Assembly (NCBI RefSeq): GCF_000004075.3
Contig: NC_026656.2
Location: 3,162,001 to 3,226,000 of the forward strand
Direction of reading: 5' to 3'
DNA from: Cucumis sativus
Taxonomy: Eukaryota > Streptophyta > Magnoliopsida > Cucurbitales > Cucurbitaceae
DNA length: 64,000 nt
The translations under genes and the position numbers were made by a program. The number at the start of each line of letters is the position of its first letter. The first letter of the stretch is position 1. Of this stretch, positions 40,146-50,800 are shown piece after piece. Below the pieces are notes generated by a model. The model saw nothing but the letters and a program-made list of their open reading frames with translations, had not been told where the DNA came from and did not search any database.

Positions 40146-41853
40146 TTATTTACTCACCACTCAAATTCTAGTTGATTTTTTTTAGTATTACTCTGGTCTT
40201 TTTTTTCTTTTAAATTATTATTAAAAAGAACTGTGCAAACATCTTTGAAACATTAACTAGTTTGTTTAAGGATATTAAAATCAATTTTGGAAGAAACGTT
40301 GAGATAAATTATCAAAGAAAAAAAAACTTACAAATTTTTAAAATTTACAGTAAAAATTTTATTTTCTTAAAAATAGTTAAAATTAATACTTGAAAGGAAG
40401 GAAATATTAAGTCCACAAAGAGTGGAAAGAAAAAAAATCTTTTTGAAAAAAAGTCTAAAATGTTGTCTACTCATCCATTAAAAAGTATCCGATAGTTCTT
40501 TTCAACTCCTCCACTAATTTTTAAAGAAATGTCAAGCAAACCTATATCAATTCGTTAAGATATGACAAAATGATCAAGATATGACACCGAGAGGTTTGAA
40601 TCTCTAACTTTTTCCTTAATTAGTTTACGTTTGTTTAGTCTGATCCTTTCTTTTTATAACTGTGCTTGGTAGGTTATTGGAATTAAAGATAATAAAAAAT
40701 ATATATTCTTAATTTTTATCTTCAACTTTCAATTTCGAGTTGGTATCTTCATATATATATTTTTTTTAATTCATGAAACTCAATTGAGGAGGAAAAATTT
40801 CAATGTCTATTAAATAAACTAAATAAATAAAATTTATGTTACCTATAGATATATTTAAAACTCAAGAAATATTTATACAATATATGAAGCACAACATAGA
40901 TAGTTATGAAATTAAAAATTTATTGGATTAAATAAGAAGAAAAACAAAATTATTAGAGATGAATGCATGGGAAATGAGAGTATATATAATTTAAAAGGGT
41001 AAAATCATGGTTTGGGATCTTTTTATTTTGTCTCACTAAAACTCTCATAAAATCTCATGCCAACTATGAGTAAAGTTGTTTTTTCTTTCTTTTGACAATT
41101 TGTTGGGATCTTTTTAGTATACATTATTTCAAAAACCCTACATTTCCTATTTTCTATTTTATTTAAAATATTTTACATCTTAGACACAAATTATTATTAT
41201 TATGATTCAAATCAAAATAATCTATACTTCAAACCCTGAGTTTAGGAGAAAAACATAAATAAAACGATATAATGAGAGAGATCTGAAAACATTAAAAATA
41301 TGAAAGTAATGTTAAAAAAGACTTAAAGAAATTAAAAGTTATTATCTATACCAACAATGTGCATCTTTCTTTTCTATAACTCGATCATAGCAACTTCAAA
41401 GTTAAACGTGCTTACTTTAGAGTAATTTTATATTAAGTGACATCTTAAAAATGAATTACTTGTGTGGACAAAAACATTATGAAACAACGACGCATATGAG
41501 TGAGGACAAAAACATTTTAAAAAGATTTAACGGAGAATGTCGAGAATCTATAGTTGGAATTCGATAAAATTAACAAGAGTGAGCAAGTTGGCAAAAATGA
41601 GAGCAAATTTAAAACTTTCGTTAAAATATGGAGAATAAATAGATTGTAAATAGTTTAGGTATTTTTTTATTTTTGAAAAGGTTCATTTTTCTAAAATGGA
41701 AAATGAAAAATAAATTGGAGTGAAAGTTTCTGGTAAAGTCCTGAAGTATTTGGAATTTGCTAAAAGAAAAGGGAAAAAAGACTTGGGAAATCGCACTCAA
41801 AACTTGCGCTTTCATTGTGCGTCATGTCACACGCACGCTTCTACACGCATCGG

Positions 41854-42409
41854 ACGCGTTTGACCAATTGTTTATTTCCTTCTTAAACTTAAAATAAATC
41901 AGTTTGTTAATATTAAAATCAAATATTAACACCAAATCTTTTCCAATTCAAAATATATATATTTTATAGATTTAAAATTTTTTAAAAGTAAATTTCGGAC
42001 CTTCAAAATTTTAAAATTAAATTCTTTTTAGTTTACCTTAAACCATTCCACTTTAATAGTTAAAATTTATACATTTACATTCTAACTTTAACATATTCTT
42101 TAGACTTAATAATTTATTATTATATTTGTGCAGACTTTTTTAAATATTAAAAAATAAATTATTCTAATTCATGAATACTTATTTATATTAAAATAAAATA
42201 ATAATTATGTTGATTTTTATATTTTATAAATATTTTAATTTATTTTGTTGTATTTAAAAATAATTTTGAATCATGAAGTTTTAAAATTTAAAATTTGAAT
42301 AAATATTATGATAATGTCACGTGTAATTTGACAACAAAAATAATGGGTGTAAATTTATATTTTTAAACAACCATTTCTAGAAAAATAAAAATAAAAACTG
42401 AAAACGCGT
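41854..42409 (+). promoter_or_regulatory. CGCG boxes and W-box upstream of SRC2
   Basis: ACGCGT occurs at 41854-41859, directly followed by TTGACC (41860-41865), and again at 42404-42409 within a perfect AAAACGCGTTTT palindrome. CGCG boxes are bound by calmodulin-binding CAMTA factors and W-boxes by WRKY factors. SRC2-type genes are cold and stress responsive, so the sites are sensible, but use is inferred. Confidence 0.35.
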
Positions 42410-42563
42410 TTTTACTTTCTTAAATAGAAAGAAATGGAATCGGATAAAAAGAGGGTTGGAATCAAAGCAGCGTTTCCAAAAATCACTTTAGATTTTTGTT
42501 ATTATTATTAGTCGGTTTCTCTTTCTTCCATATCATTCCCACGAAATTTCTTTTTTATTTCCT

Positions 42564-42576
42564 TTATATATATATA
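42564..42576 (+). promoter_or_regulatory. TATA box of SRC2
   Basis: TTATATATATATA lies about 145 bases before the SRC2 ATG. Position and extent fit a TATA box with a leader of roughly 110-120 bases, which is CT-rich as usual in plants. Confidence 0.5.
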
Positions 42577-42720
42577 ACCGAACCCTTCGTTTGCGTTACT
42601 CACAGTTTCTTCAACTCTCGATTTCGCTTTCTCTTCAATTCAATCTCTCTATCTTAAGATTTGCTTTTCCATTTTCACTTTCAATTCATTTCTTTGAATA
42701 CTTCTTCTGATTCTTCTTCA

Positions 42721-43575
42721 ATGGAGTGTAGAACTTTAGATGTCAACATCAAGAGAGCCAACGGCCTCAAGAATGTCAATCTCTTCTCAAAGATGGATGT
42801 ATACGCTGTCGTTTCCATCTCCGGTGATCCTCGCGGGAAGTCGAAGCAGAAGACTCCTGTAGCTAAAGAAGGCGGTTCGGATCCTTACTGGAACTATACC
42901 ATGAAGTTCACAATCGATGAGGCTGCCTTACAGAGCAATCGACTCAATCTGAAGATCAAATTCGTTTCCGATCGGAGTTTAGGCGATAAGAAGATCGGGA
43001 AGGTTATTGTTCCGATTAAGCGATTGCTCGATGAAAGTGCTAATAAAGGAGATGAGGGAAAATCTGAGAGAACCGTTAATTTCAGCGTCAGGACTATGAG
43101 CGGAAAGGAAAAAGGTAACGTCGAATTATCGTATAAATTTGGGGAAAAATACACGGTTCAAGCACCGCCGCCACCGCCTCCTGCTATGAAATCCGGTGAG
43201 CCGATGACTGCTTATCCTCAAGGTTATGCTGGATCTAGTTCCGGATATCCGGCAGGAGGTGCTTATCCCCCTGCGCCAGGGACTGCTTACGCGTATCCGC
43301 CTCCGCCTCAAGGGTACGGTTATCCACCGCCTCCACAGGCTGGATATGCGTATGGCGGTTACCCACCGCCGCCGCAGGCAGGGTATGGATATGCGCCGGT
43401 GCATCAGGCACAGAGGCCACATAAGAGCGGTGGTGGTTTTGGTGGTATGGCTTTGGGAGCCGGAGCTGGACTTCTGGGTGGTTTACTGATCGGCGAAGCG
43501 ATTTCCGATGTCGGTGATATGGCGGCTTATGATGCCGGATATGATGCTGGTTTTGGTGATGGTTTTGATTTCTAA
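42721..43575 (+). CDS. SRC2: SRC2-like C2-domain protein
   Basis: An intronless gene of 284 residues. I start it at 42721 (MECRTLDVNIKRANGL) because the C2 domain begins there; the reading frame is open upstream, but the TATA box at 42564 makes that part leader. The C2 domain covers about 1-130 (KMDVYAVVSISGDPRGKSKQ, DPYWNYTMKFTIDE, SDRSLGDKKIGKVIVPIKRL). A Pro/Tyr/Gly-rich region with repeated YPPPPQ units covers about 145-235. The end is a Gly-rich hydrophobic segment (GGMALGAGAGLLGGLLIGEA) and an Asp/Gly tail. SRC2 proteins are cold-induced, bind membranes through C2, and in Arabidopsis move from ER to vacuole and promote RbohF activity. Calcium-binding Asp positions are not all evident. 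A diverged paralogue lies 3 kb downstream on the same strand. Confidence 0.92.
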   Translation: MECRTLDVNIKRANGLKNVNLFSKMDVYAVVSISGDPRGKSKQKTPVAKEGGSDPYWNYTMKFTIDEAALQSNRLNLKIKFVSDRSLGDKKIGKVIVPIKRLLDESANKGDEGKSERTVNFSVRTMSGKEKGNVELSYKFGEKYTVQAPPPPPPAMKSGEPMTAYPQGYAGSSSGYPAGGAYPPAPGTAYAYPPPPQGYGYPPPPQAGYAYGGYPPPPQAGYGYAPVHQAQRPHKSGGGFGGMALGAGAGLLGGLLIGEAISDVGDMAAYDAGYDAGFGDGFDF

Positions 43576-44982
43576 ATCCCTCTTCTTCCTCTTCTTCTTG
43601 TTTATGTATATGAAACTTTTTGGAGCTTTTCGGGTATGATCAGTACTTTGCAATTATTTTTTTCTTTGGCTCTTATGAATTTAGTAACTAATCCTCCACT
43701 GACTTGAGATTGAATCTCTTGTACTTCTTAATTATGTGTTATATTACTTATTTTGTTCAACTATTTGGGGCTCCATGTTTGATATCTATAATCATTCAAG
43801 TTCTTTGCTCTATACACATGAACTTAGTCATAATTTTTTTTAAAAAAAATCAGATTACTATAATCACATAGTTCAACTGTCACATAATTAGGAAGAACTT
43901 GTGCGAGTTAGAATTGAAATTCAAAAGAAAGAAAAAATTGAATTGAGGGTCTTAATTGGTATGAAGCTCTACTTAATTTGATATGTGATAGAATATAGAA
44001 CAATTGGTTTGAAGATTAGGGACTTTGGAAGAATAATGATATATTATTGGATTTCGATATTAAACCAAAGGCAAAATATGATTAAATCTCCATGGAATAT
44101 ATTGTAAATAAAACAACGATGCATGAACAACTGGACGGACATTAATTTCCAAACAAAACATTCCTTCCATTTTGCTTTATTTTTGTGAACTTTGGAATCT
44201 CAAATGATAGACATTGGCTATCAATAACATTTGGAATCTCTATTTTATTCCATTCGGCTGTCTTTTCCCTAATGGTTGTTTTCATTTTGATTTCATATAG
44301 TTTCTATTCCAATGAATTTTTTTTCTTTAAATCTATTTTCGTTCATTTTAATCTGTTCCTACTAAAAAAGTTTGAAAGAAAATTTAGAAAAATCATCCTG
44401 TTTTATGATGTAGAATTCGTATTTATAAAAAAATATTGGGACTTTCATCTTTTAATATTAATATCAATTTTACACAATAAAGTTACGTATGTTACAAAAT
44501 TATAAGTAAAAAAAAATGAATTATTGCGTTTAGGGAGTGAAAGTATTTTTATTATGAATTAGATAAATAATAATTCCAAAAGTCAAATATAATGTAGGAT
44601 AAAAATTTAATTTTTAGCATTTTCAAATATCTAAGAAATATATCACATACAAAATTCACAATTTTTAAAAGAAAAATCTAACAAACAATTTTAACTATGG
44701 AACACTTTTCAAATATATAAACTCTATAGACACAAATCTATTCATGGGATAAACTTTTAAAAATATGGTTTCTTTCACTCACGCTTTTAAAGTTATTGTT
44801 CCTTTCACTAAGACCAATCAATTCGAGCATAGTTTGAGAGACCAATCAGCTAGAGCATAGTTTGTTCCTTTCACTAAGACTAATCAACTCGAGCATAGTT
44901 TTAAAATGTTTATAAAAGTATTATGCTCTAAAACGTTTTTTAAGATAGTTTCATCTCTTAAAACATGGATCTATTTTAAAAA
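43576..44982. other. SRC2 3' UTR and AT-rich spacer
   Basis: The SRC2 3' UTR likely ends near 43800. The remainder is AT-rich with no supported gene, and ends with three tandem copies of a 25-base unit. Confidence 0.5.
44811..44901. repeat. Three imperfect 25-bp direct repeats
   Basis: AGACCAATCAATTCGAGCAT... at 44811, AGACCAATCAGCTAGAGCAT... near 44839 and AGACTAATCAACTCGAGCAT... at 44877, each ending in AGTTT. The outer two also share the preceding GTTCCTTTCACTA. Spacing is 28 and 38 bases, so this is a small local duplication beside the foldback element. Confidence 0.6.
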
Positions 44983-46325
44983 CAATGTAAAATTTGAAAC
45001 ATATATCAGAAATAGGGTGGGTGCAAAACTATTTTTAAAAATAGGTGATTTGTTGTGCACGACTTCCATGCAGTGGATTCTACATATTCTATTTTTTCCT
45101 CATTTTTATATTTATAATACAGTCGATCCCATATTTTTTATTTTCTCATTATTTGTATACGTGAGTTCCACACATTTCACTTTTTCTCATTACTTATATA
45201 TACATATCCACATATAATATAATATATATATTAAACATTCAAATTCTAAAAATATTTTCTTTATTAAATAAATTTATTTTCTATTTTTTCTTTATATATA
45301 TTTAAATATTACAATCTTCAATCTTCAATTTTTCTTATTAAATTCATTTTTCTACTTTAATTTAATTCTTTATTAATCAAAAATAAATGTATCTTTTTTT
45401 TCAATTTTCAATTTTTTTAAAAAAACTCATATATTAACAAAATATGTTATTAAAAATATATTAAACAAATGAAAATAGAAATAATAATTATTTATATATA
45501 TACATATATATATATTAAATATCTCAATCTTCAATTTTTCTTATTAATTCATCTTTTCTAATTTAATTTAATTATTTCTTAACCAAAATTATATATATCT
45601 TTTTCTAATTTTCTGTTTAAAAAAACACATGTATTAATCAAATATGTTATTAGAAAATACATTAAACAAAGAAAAATAATAATAATAATCGAAAGAAGTT
45701 GAAGTTTACTCTAAAAATAATAACAAATTTGCAATTAAAAATTATCTATTAATTTTTTTAAATTTAATTTTAATCGAACCAATGTGCAAGTGTTATTATT
45801 ATTTTTTTAGTAATTTAACTTCTTTCAATTATTATTATTACTATTTTAATTTGTTTAATATATTTTAATAACATGTTTTTTTAATATATGGGATTTTTTT
45901 AAAAAAATTGAAAATTGGAAAAAAAATATACGTATAATTTTGATTAAGAAAGAATTAAATTAAATTAGAAAAATGAATTTAATAAGAAAAGTTGAAGATT
46001 AAATATTGTGATATTTAAATATATATATATATATATAAAGAAAAAATAAAAAAATAAATTAATTTAATAAAGAAAGATATTTTTAGAATTTGAATGTTTA
46101 ATATATATATTATATTATATGTGAGTATGTATATATAAATAATAAGAAAAAGTGAAATGTGTGGGACTTACGTATATAAATAATAAGAAAATAAAAAAAT
46201 GTGGAGCGCTATAGTATAAATATAAAAATTAAAAAAAATAGAATATGTGGAATCCATGGAAGTCGTATTTTTAAAATAATTTTGCACCCACTCTATTTTT
46301 TATACCTGTTTCAAATTTTACATTG
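44983..46325. mobile_element. Foldback element with ~500-bp inverted arms
   Basis: The left end starts CAATGTAAAATTTGAAAC and the right end is its exact inverse (ending in CATTG at 46325). Reading inward, the arms share GTGGGTGCAAAA, ACGACTTCCATG, CCACACATTTCACTTTTTCT and CATATAATATAATATATATA in the same order, so they pair over about 500 bases (44983-45490 against 46325-45880). The inner part of the left arm is present twice (about 45296-45490 and 45505-45720), so the centre is a partial direct repeat. There is no coding capacity. It could be a foldback or MULE-type element. No certain target duplication was found. Confidence 0.7.
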
Positions 46326-46626
46326 TTTAAAAAAAAAAATTCCTTAAAACTTAAATACTTTTGTTATATATATAAATTTAAAAAATTTAAAAATTGAAGA
46401 TCTAAAAAGATGATTAGGGGTTAACTTTTTAATTTAACCCATTATTTTAATTTCTTATCACTAGATCAGGAGTAAAATTAAAAACTTAAAAAACGGAAAT
46501 CAAATATATGAGTTTTTCAAATCCCATTCAAATTCCAACTTATTTTCAACTTATAAAAACACCAAAACCAACTTATTTTCAAATCGTAATCCCAAAAGTT
46601 AAATTAAAAATTCTCAATTCACGAAA

Positions 46627-47184
46627 ATGCTAATCGATTATAGAGTATTAGATCTAAACATCACCAGCGCCGAAGGAATCAAAGGTGTTCTAAGTTTCAC
46701 CAATTTTTTCTTCAAATCAAAAGTCTACGCCGCGGTCTCCGTCGACGGAACCCCTTCAGCCACCCAAGAAACGCCGCTGGCTAAATACTTCGGCAAAAAT
46801 CCAGTGTGGAATTGTTCGATGAGGTTCCATTTGGAGGAATCGAAGCTACAAGAAAATGCACTGACTCTGAAGATTAAACTAAAGCGAAGGCGAACATTCG
46901 GAAGAGATGATGAAGACATTGCTGAAGCTTCGATTCCGTTGAGAAATCTGTTTAATGGCAATGAGAATGTAACAAATGAAAATTGCAGTTCCTCTTTTAT
47001 GCTATCGAAGTCCGGCGGCCTGCGTGGTTTGGTGTATTTTTCGTATTGTTTCAGCAGGACTTACAATGCATCCGATGCCAGTGACGATGGTGCCACAGTT
47101 GCTCCGCCCTTGGCCTTCGAACGTCCCCCTCTTGCACACCGCAGTGATCTTAGTTGCGGGGTTTTTGATTTGTTATTCCATTAA
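46627..47184 (+). CDS. SRC2-like C2-domain protein, shortened, odd C-terminus
   Basis: A single-exon frame of 185 residues whose first ~145 residues match a C2 domain of the SRC2 type (YRVLDLNITSAEGIKGV, SKVYAAVSVDGTPSATQETP, NPVWNCSMRFHLEESKL, DEDIAEASIPLRNLF). The Pro/Tyr-rich tail of SRC2 is absent. In this frame the end is polar and stops at 47184. One base over, 47128-47197 encodes a strong membrane-type segment (LLHTAVILVAGFLICYSIKM) that ends 13 bases later. This suggests either a one-base frameshift near 47060-47110 in an originally tail-anchored protein, or a sequencing error. The gene lies 301 bp after the foldback element and may be damaged or weakly expressed. The start codon is the first ATG and aligns with SRC2. 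Confidence 0.7.
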   Translation: MLIDYRVLDLNITSAEGIKGVLSFTNFFFKSKVYAAVSVDGTPSATQETPLAKYFGKNPVWNCSMRFHLEESKLQENALTLKIKLKRRRTFGRDDEDIAEASIPLRNLFNGNENVTNENCSSSFMLSKSGGLRGLVYFSYCFSRTYNASDASDDGATVAPPLAFERPPLAHRSDLSCGVFDLLFH

Positions 47185-47850
47185 GATGGTACTATAAGTA
47201 TTAACAAAAACAACACACACTCAATGACTAAACAGTATTACCAATTAGTTTGACGAGTTTTGCAAAAATGTCTCAATAATTGAAAAATAGTTTTGATGTT
47301 TTCACTTAACAATTATCTCGATTTCTATTAATCAAATCAACACGTTACAAATTTTTATTTGAACCCAATCGAAACCATATGGATTTGGCCTGAGTTGACC
47401 AAATCTGGATAATATAATTTTTTAAACACCCATATATCACTTCTTTTGTTTGTTTGTTTTACTGACAAAATCAATTAAAAAAAGAATCCAAAGTCTTTAT
47501 TTAAAACTTAGAAATAAAAATAAAACCGGGTGAGAAAACAAAAACAATTTCAAAAACCAAATAGTTATCGAACACAATCTTACATTGGTTTTGTAAGGTC
47601 GAAAAATTTGAGCTTTTTTCTTTTATTCCGTAGTGTAAGACTAGATATAATCCCGAGTTCAGTTTGTCCAAATTAGTAATATAGCATTTGGGTATTTCGG
47701 AAGAAGAGAACAAGAACAAGACTTATCTCTCCCAACGATGATCTAATCAAAATGTGAAGTAATCTAAAAAAGTTTCCGTAGCTAATAACCTATTCATTGA
47801 TATCTTTATATTATTGAAGTGAGATGGAACATTATATATGAAAAAGAAAA
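47185..47850. other. Convergent spacer between C2 gene and DEG14
   Basis: AT-rich DNA holding the 3' ends of two convergent genes. No further gene or repeat is evident. Confidence 0.5.
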
Positions 47851-50800
47851 TCACATATCTGGATTGGACTCCTCAGGAAGAACAGTTAAGGTAATGATAG
47901 TATTAAGTGATCTTTTCACAACTGCATTCAAAGGAACCCCAGCTCTGTCTCCCATAATTTCAATAATCTGCCACAAAATCAATACTTGGCTTTAGGGATA
48001 ATGACATAATTCAAAATGGTTAAAGATGAAAATAAGAAACCAACACTAAATCTACCAACTATATTGTTCTATATATTTACCAAGAAATTTAGGGGGAAAT
48101 ATGTTTATGTTCTTATTGATTTACTGGAAGCAAACGGTGAAGAAAGGCCTTTTTCCTCAAAATAAAGACTAAGAAATTAAAGTTGCTTGAAGAGGAAGCA
48201 AAAAGTGAAAATTTTCTAACCAAAGATTCCACGAGAAAATGATATATGAGAATTACAAACAAAAGTCTAAATATACCTCTTTGATACTTGCAACAGGTTG
48301 CTTATCGAGCTCAATGACTACGTCGCCAGGTCGAAATCCAGCATGACTAGCAGGGGATCCTGGAGTTACCTATTGAACCATTTGACAATAATCGATTTGT
48401 TCGTGCTAAATTTATTCAACAAAACATCTAAAAGATAGCAACTATATCTGATGATGAACTGAAGAAGAAAAAGAAAGAATGTAATGCAGCAAAAATAACA
48501 TTGGTAGATCGGATGGTACTGTTACCATAGCTACAAGAACCCCTTTAGTAACATCTGGAAACGTTGCATCTCTTTCTTTCAGTTGTTCAATTATCATTTC
48601 ATTGAGATCGATCATTTTCAATCCGAGCCAAGGCCTAATTACTCTCCTGCATGAATAATAATTACCATCTATAAGAAAATAATCAATGAAACGGCTAAGC
48701 ATTTTCTGAATCCTATAGTAGGCTAAAAGTACCAATTATCTCAAGTATTTTCAGCCAGGTGAAAGATTGTGCACAGTTCAAAACAAAATCAACCCATTTT
48801 CAGTTCCCATAAGCATCAAAATGCATCAAACCTAAAATTGCTCCCAGAAGATAAAAATGCATGTGTATGTTTAAAAAGGCAGTGTGCTGTTACACTCAAC
48901 GCCGACATATTCAATGGATGGATGAACTATATCAACATTACTATTATATAAAATTTTCAATATCAAAGACCTCCTTAAAATAATTTAAAACATCGTGGAT
49001 GTTATTTTATGAATGAGCAAAAAAGTTCCATTCGCTTGGATAAGTTATGAATTGTTTAGATTGTAAAACTGAAGTTTCCATCAAGTATAAAGGCATCAAA
49101 CAAGAACGTGCATGACCATATATGAGTGAGTCTTGCTTCAGCACACACCACAATTGTAACTAATAAATTTAAACATCAGAAATTGGCTTCCGAAGGAAAA
49201 AAGGACAACATAGATTGACCATTTAAAACAAGCCATAGTAATGGAAAAGAAAAGCAATGTGTTAGGATCCCAAGCTAACAAGAGATACCCAAGAACACAT
49301 ACCCCTAACCTTTTGAGAGGGATAGACGCTACAAAATTCCCACTCAAGGGAATCCCACTACAAAATTCTCGATATCTTGCTCTCCACCAACCCTCTAATT
49401 ATAACTAAAACCCTAACCAGCTTATTAACTAATTGCTAACATGCCCCTTCTATTAACAGTACTAATGACTAATATCCCCATTTAACTCTAATTAGGTCCC
49501 TTACACAATGATGTAAAAATCAAATGGAACTTTTAAATTAAGAGCAAGGTGTGACTAGAAATTATGATAACTTCATTAGACCGACCCCTCAATTGAACGG
49601 AAGAGAAAAGAACAATAAAGATAAGTATTTACAACACACAAATAGAGACTCCGCGTATTCAACAATCCAATCTACTGGCAATATAAATAGTCTCTAAAAT
49701 TGTTGTACCCTCTTTTCTTGAATTGCTCTGTAATTTTGGAGACTGAATCTATTGGTACAGCAAAACTTAATCCAGCAGCATCATCGACTTTCATAATATT
49801 TACACCGACAACTTCTCCATCAACATTAACCAGAGGACCCCCAGAATTTCCCTACATGACAAATACTCATTAAAGGATGCCAATTGTTTGTATATAGTAC
49901 AGACCGATGAATACCCAACAAGCTTCTACCACAAAGCATGAAATGAGGAAAAAAAGAATGTGTTAAATACCATATTAATTGCACAATCTGTTTGTAGATA
50001 TTCCCTTCGCATTCCACCAAGACCCAAATCACTACTCTTACGATCAACACAACTGGATCAACAGAGGAAAAGTAGACAACCAAATATATATATAGTTAAT
50101 GCTCAGCACTGCAAACTAAAAAACCTGCACAAACTCTAATCTGGTCTACAATGGTAATTCTGTTTCAATCTTGGCCATTTTTTAGCATCAACAAGTGCAG
50201 ATAAACCTTCAGCCCACCATTGAAGAAAGGATTGTTCCATTTAGGTTAAATCACTTTTGGTCCAAAAAATATATTGTACAGTTTAATCTGTGAATATTGA
50301 TTTCTAACGACTGGGTCCTTGTACTTCCAAATGTTTAATAATTTATTTAACTATTTAGTCACTATATACTTTCAAGTTTGCAATTATTTAGTCCTTACAC
50401 TTTCACATTTGTAACAATTTATTTAGTGACTATCGTCAAATATTTCATCAAATATAACAATTTTAGTTTTTATGCCTTTTAAAGAAGCTTGATCCCTAAT
50501 TAATTGATCATTTTACATTTTTAAGTAATTCATTAGATCTTAATAGTATGTTTTAGGATAAGGATTATATATTTACACGTTGAAAAGTATATATAATGAT
50601 GACTGAATTGATTACTTACTAAAGTAAATTGTTAAAATTTTGGAAATACATAAACTGTTTTGTTCCAAACTAGGATTCAAGGACTAATTTGTTTCTTCCG
50701 TGGGGATGAAATGAAAGTTCAAGGACCAAAAGTGATTGATAACCTTTCATTTATGTTTTTCATTGACAACAATATAAAATGAATTAAAAGCACAAATACC

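Larger units (their letters stand above)
39332..42560. other. 3' UTR and AT-rich intergenic DNA before SRC2
   Basis: The PWWP 3' UTR probably extends to about 39790, followed by a CT-rich run at 39795-39820. A short copy of the 'ctatca' repeat family lies at 39960-40145. The rest to about 41800 is AT-rich without supported genes. The last ~750 bases are SRC2 upstream sequence. Confidence 0.5.

Noticed and set aside
40540-40620. B-box-like GAGGTTTGAATCTC suggesting a third SINE
   Set aside because: No matching A box lies at the right distance upstream, so support is too weak to annotate.
44185-45217. Open frames of 103-106 codons between the C2 genes
   Set aside because: They are low-complexity Phe/Ile/Tyr-rich translations of AT-rich DNA; the second runs into the arm of the foldback element.
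49240-49510. Possible LTR-like sequence in DEG14 intron 7 with a repeated 'ctacaaaattc'
   Set aside because: Only a short local duplication is visible; no terminal repeats, primer-binding site or coding remnant could be shown.
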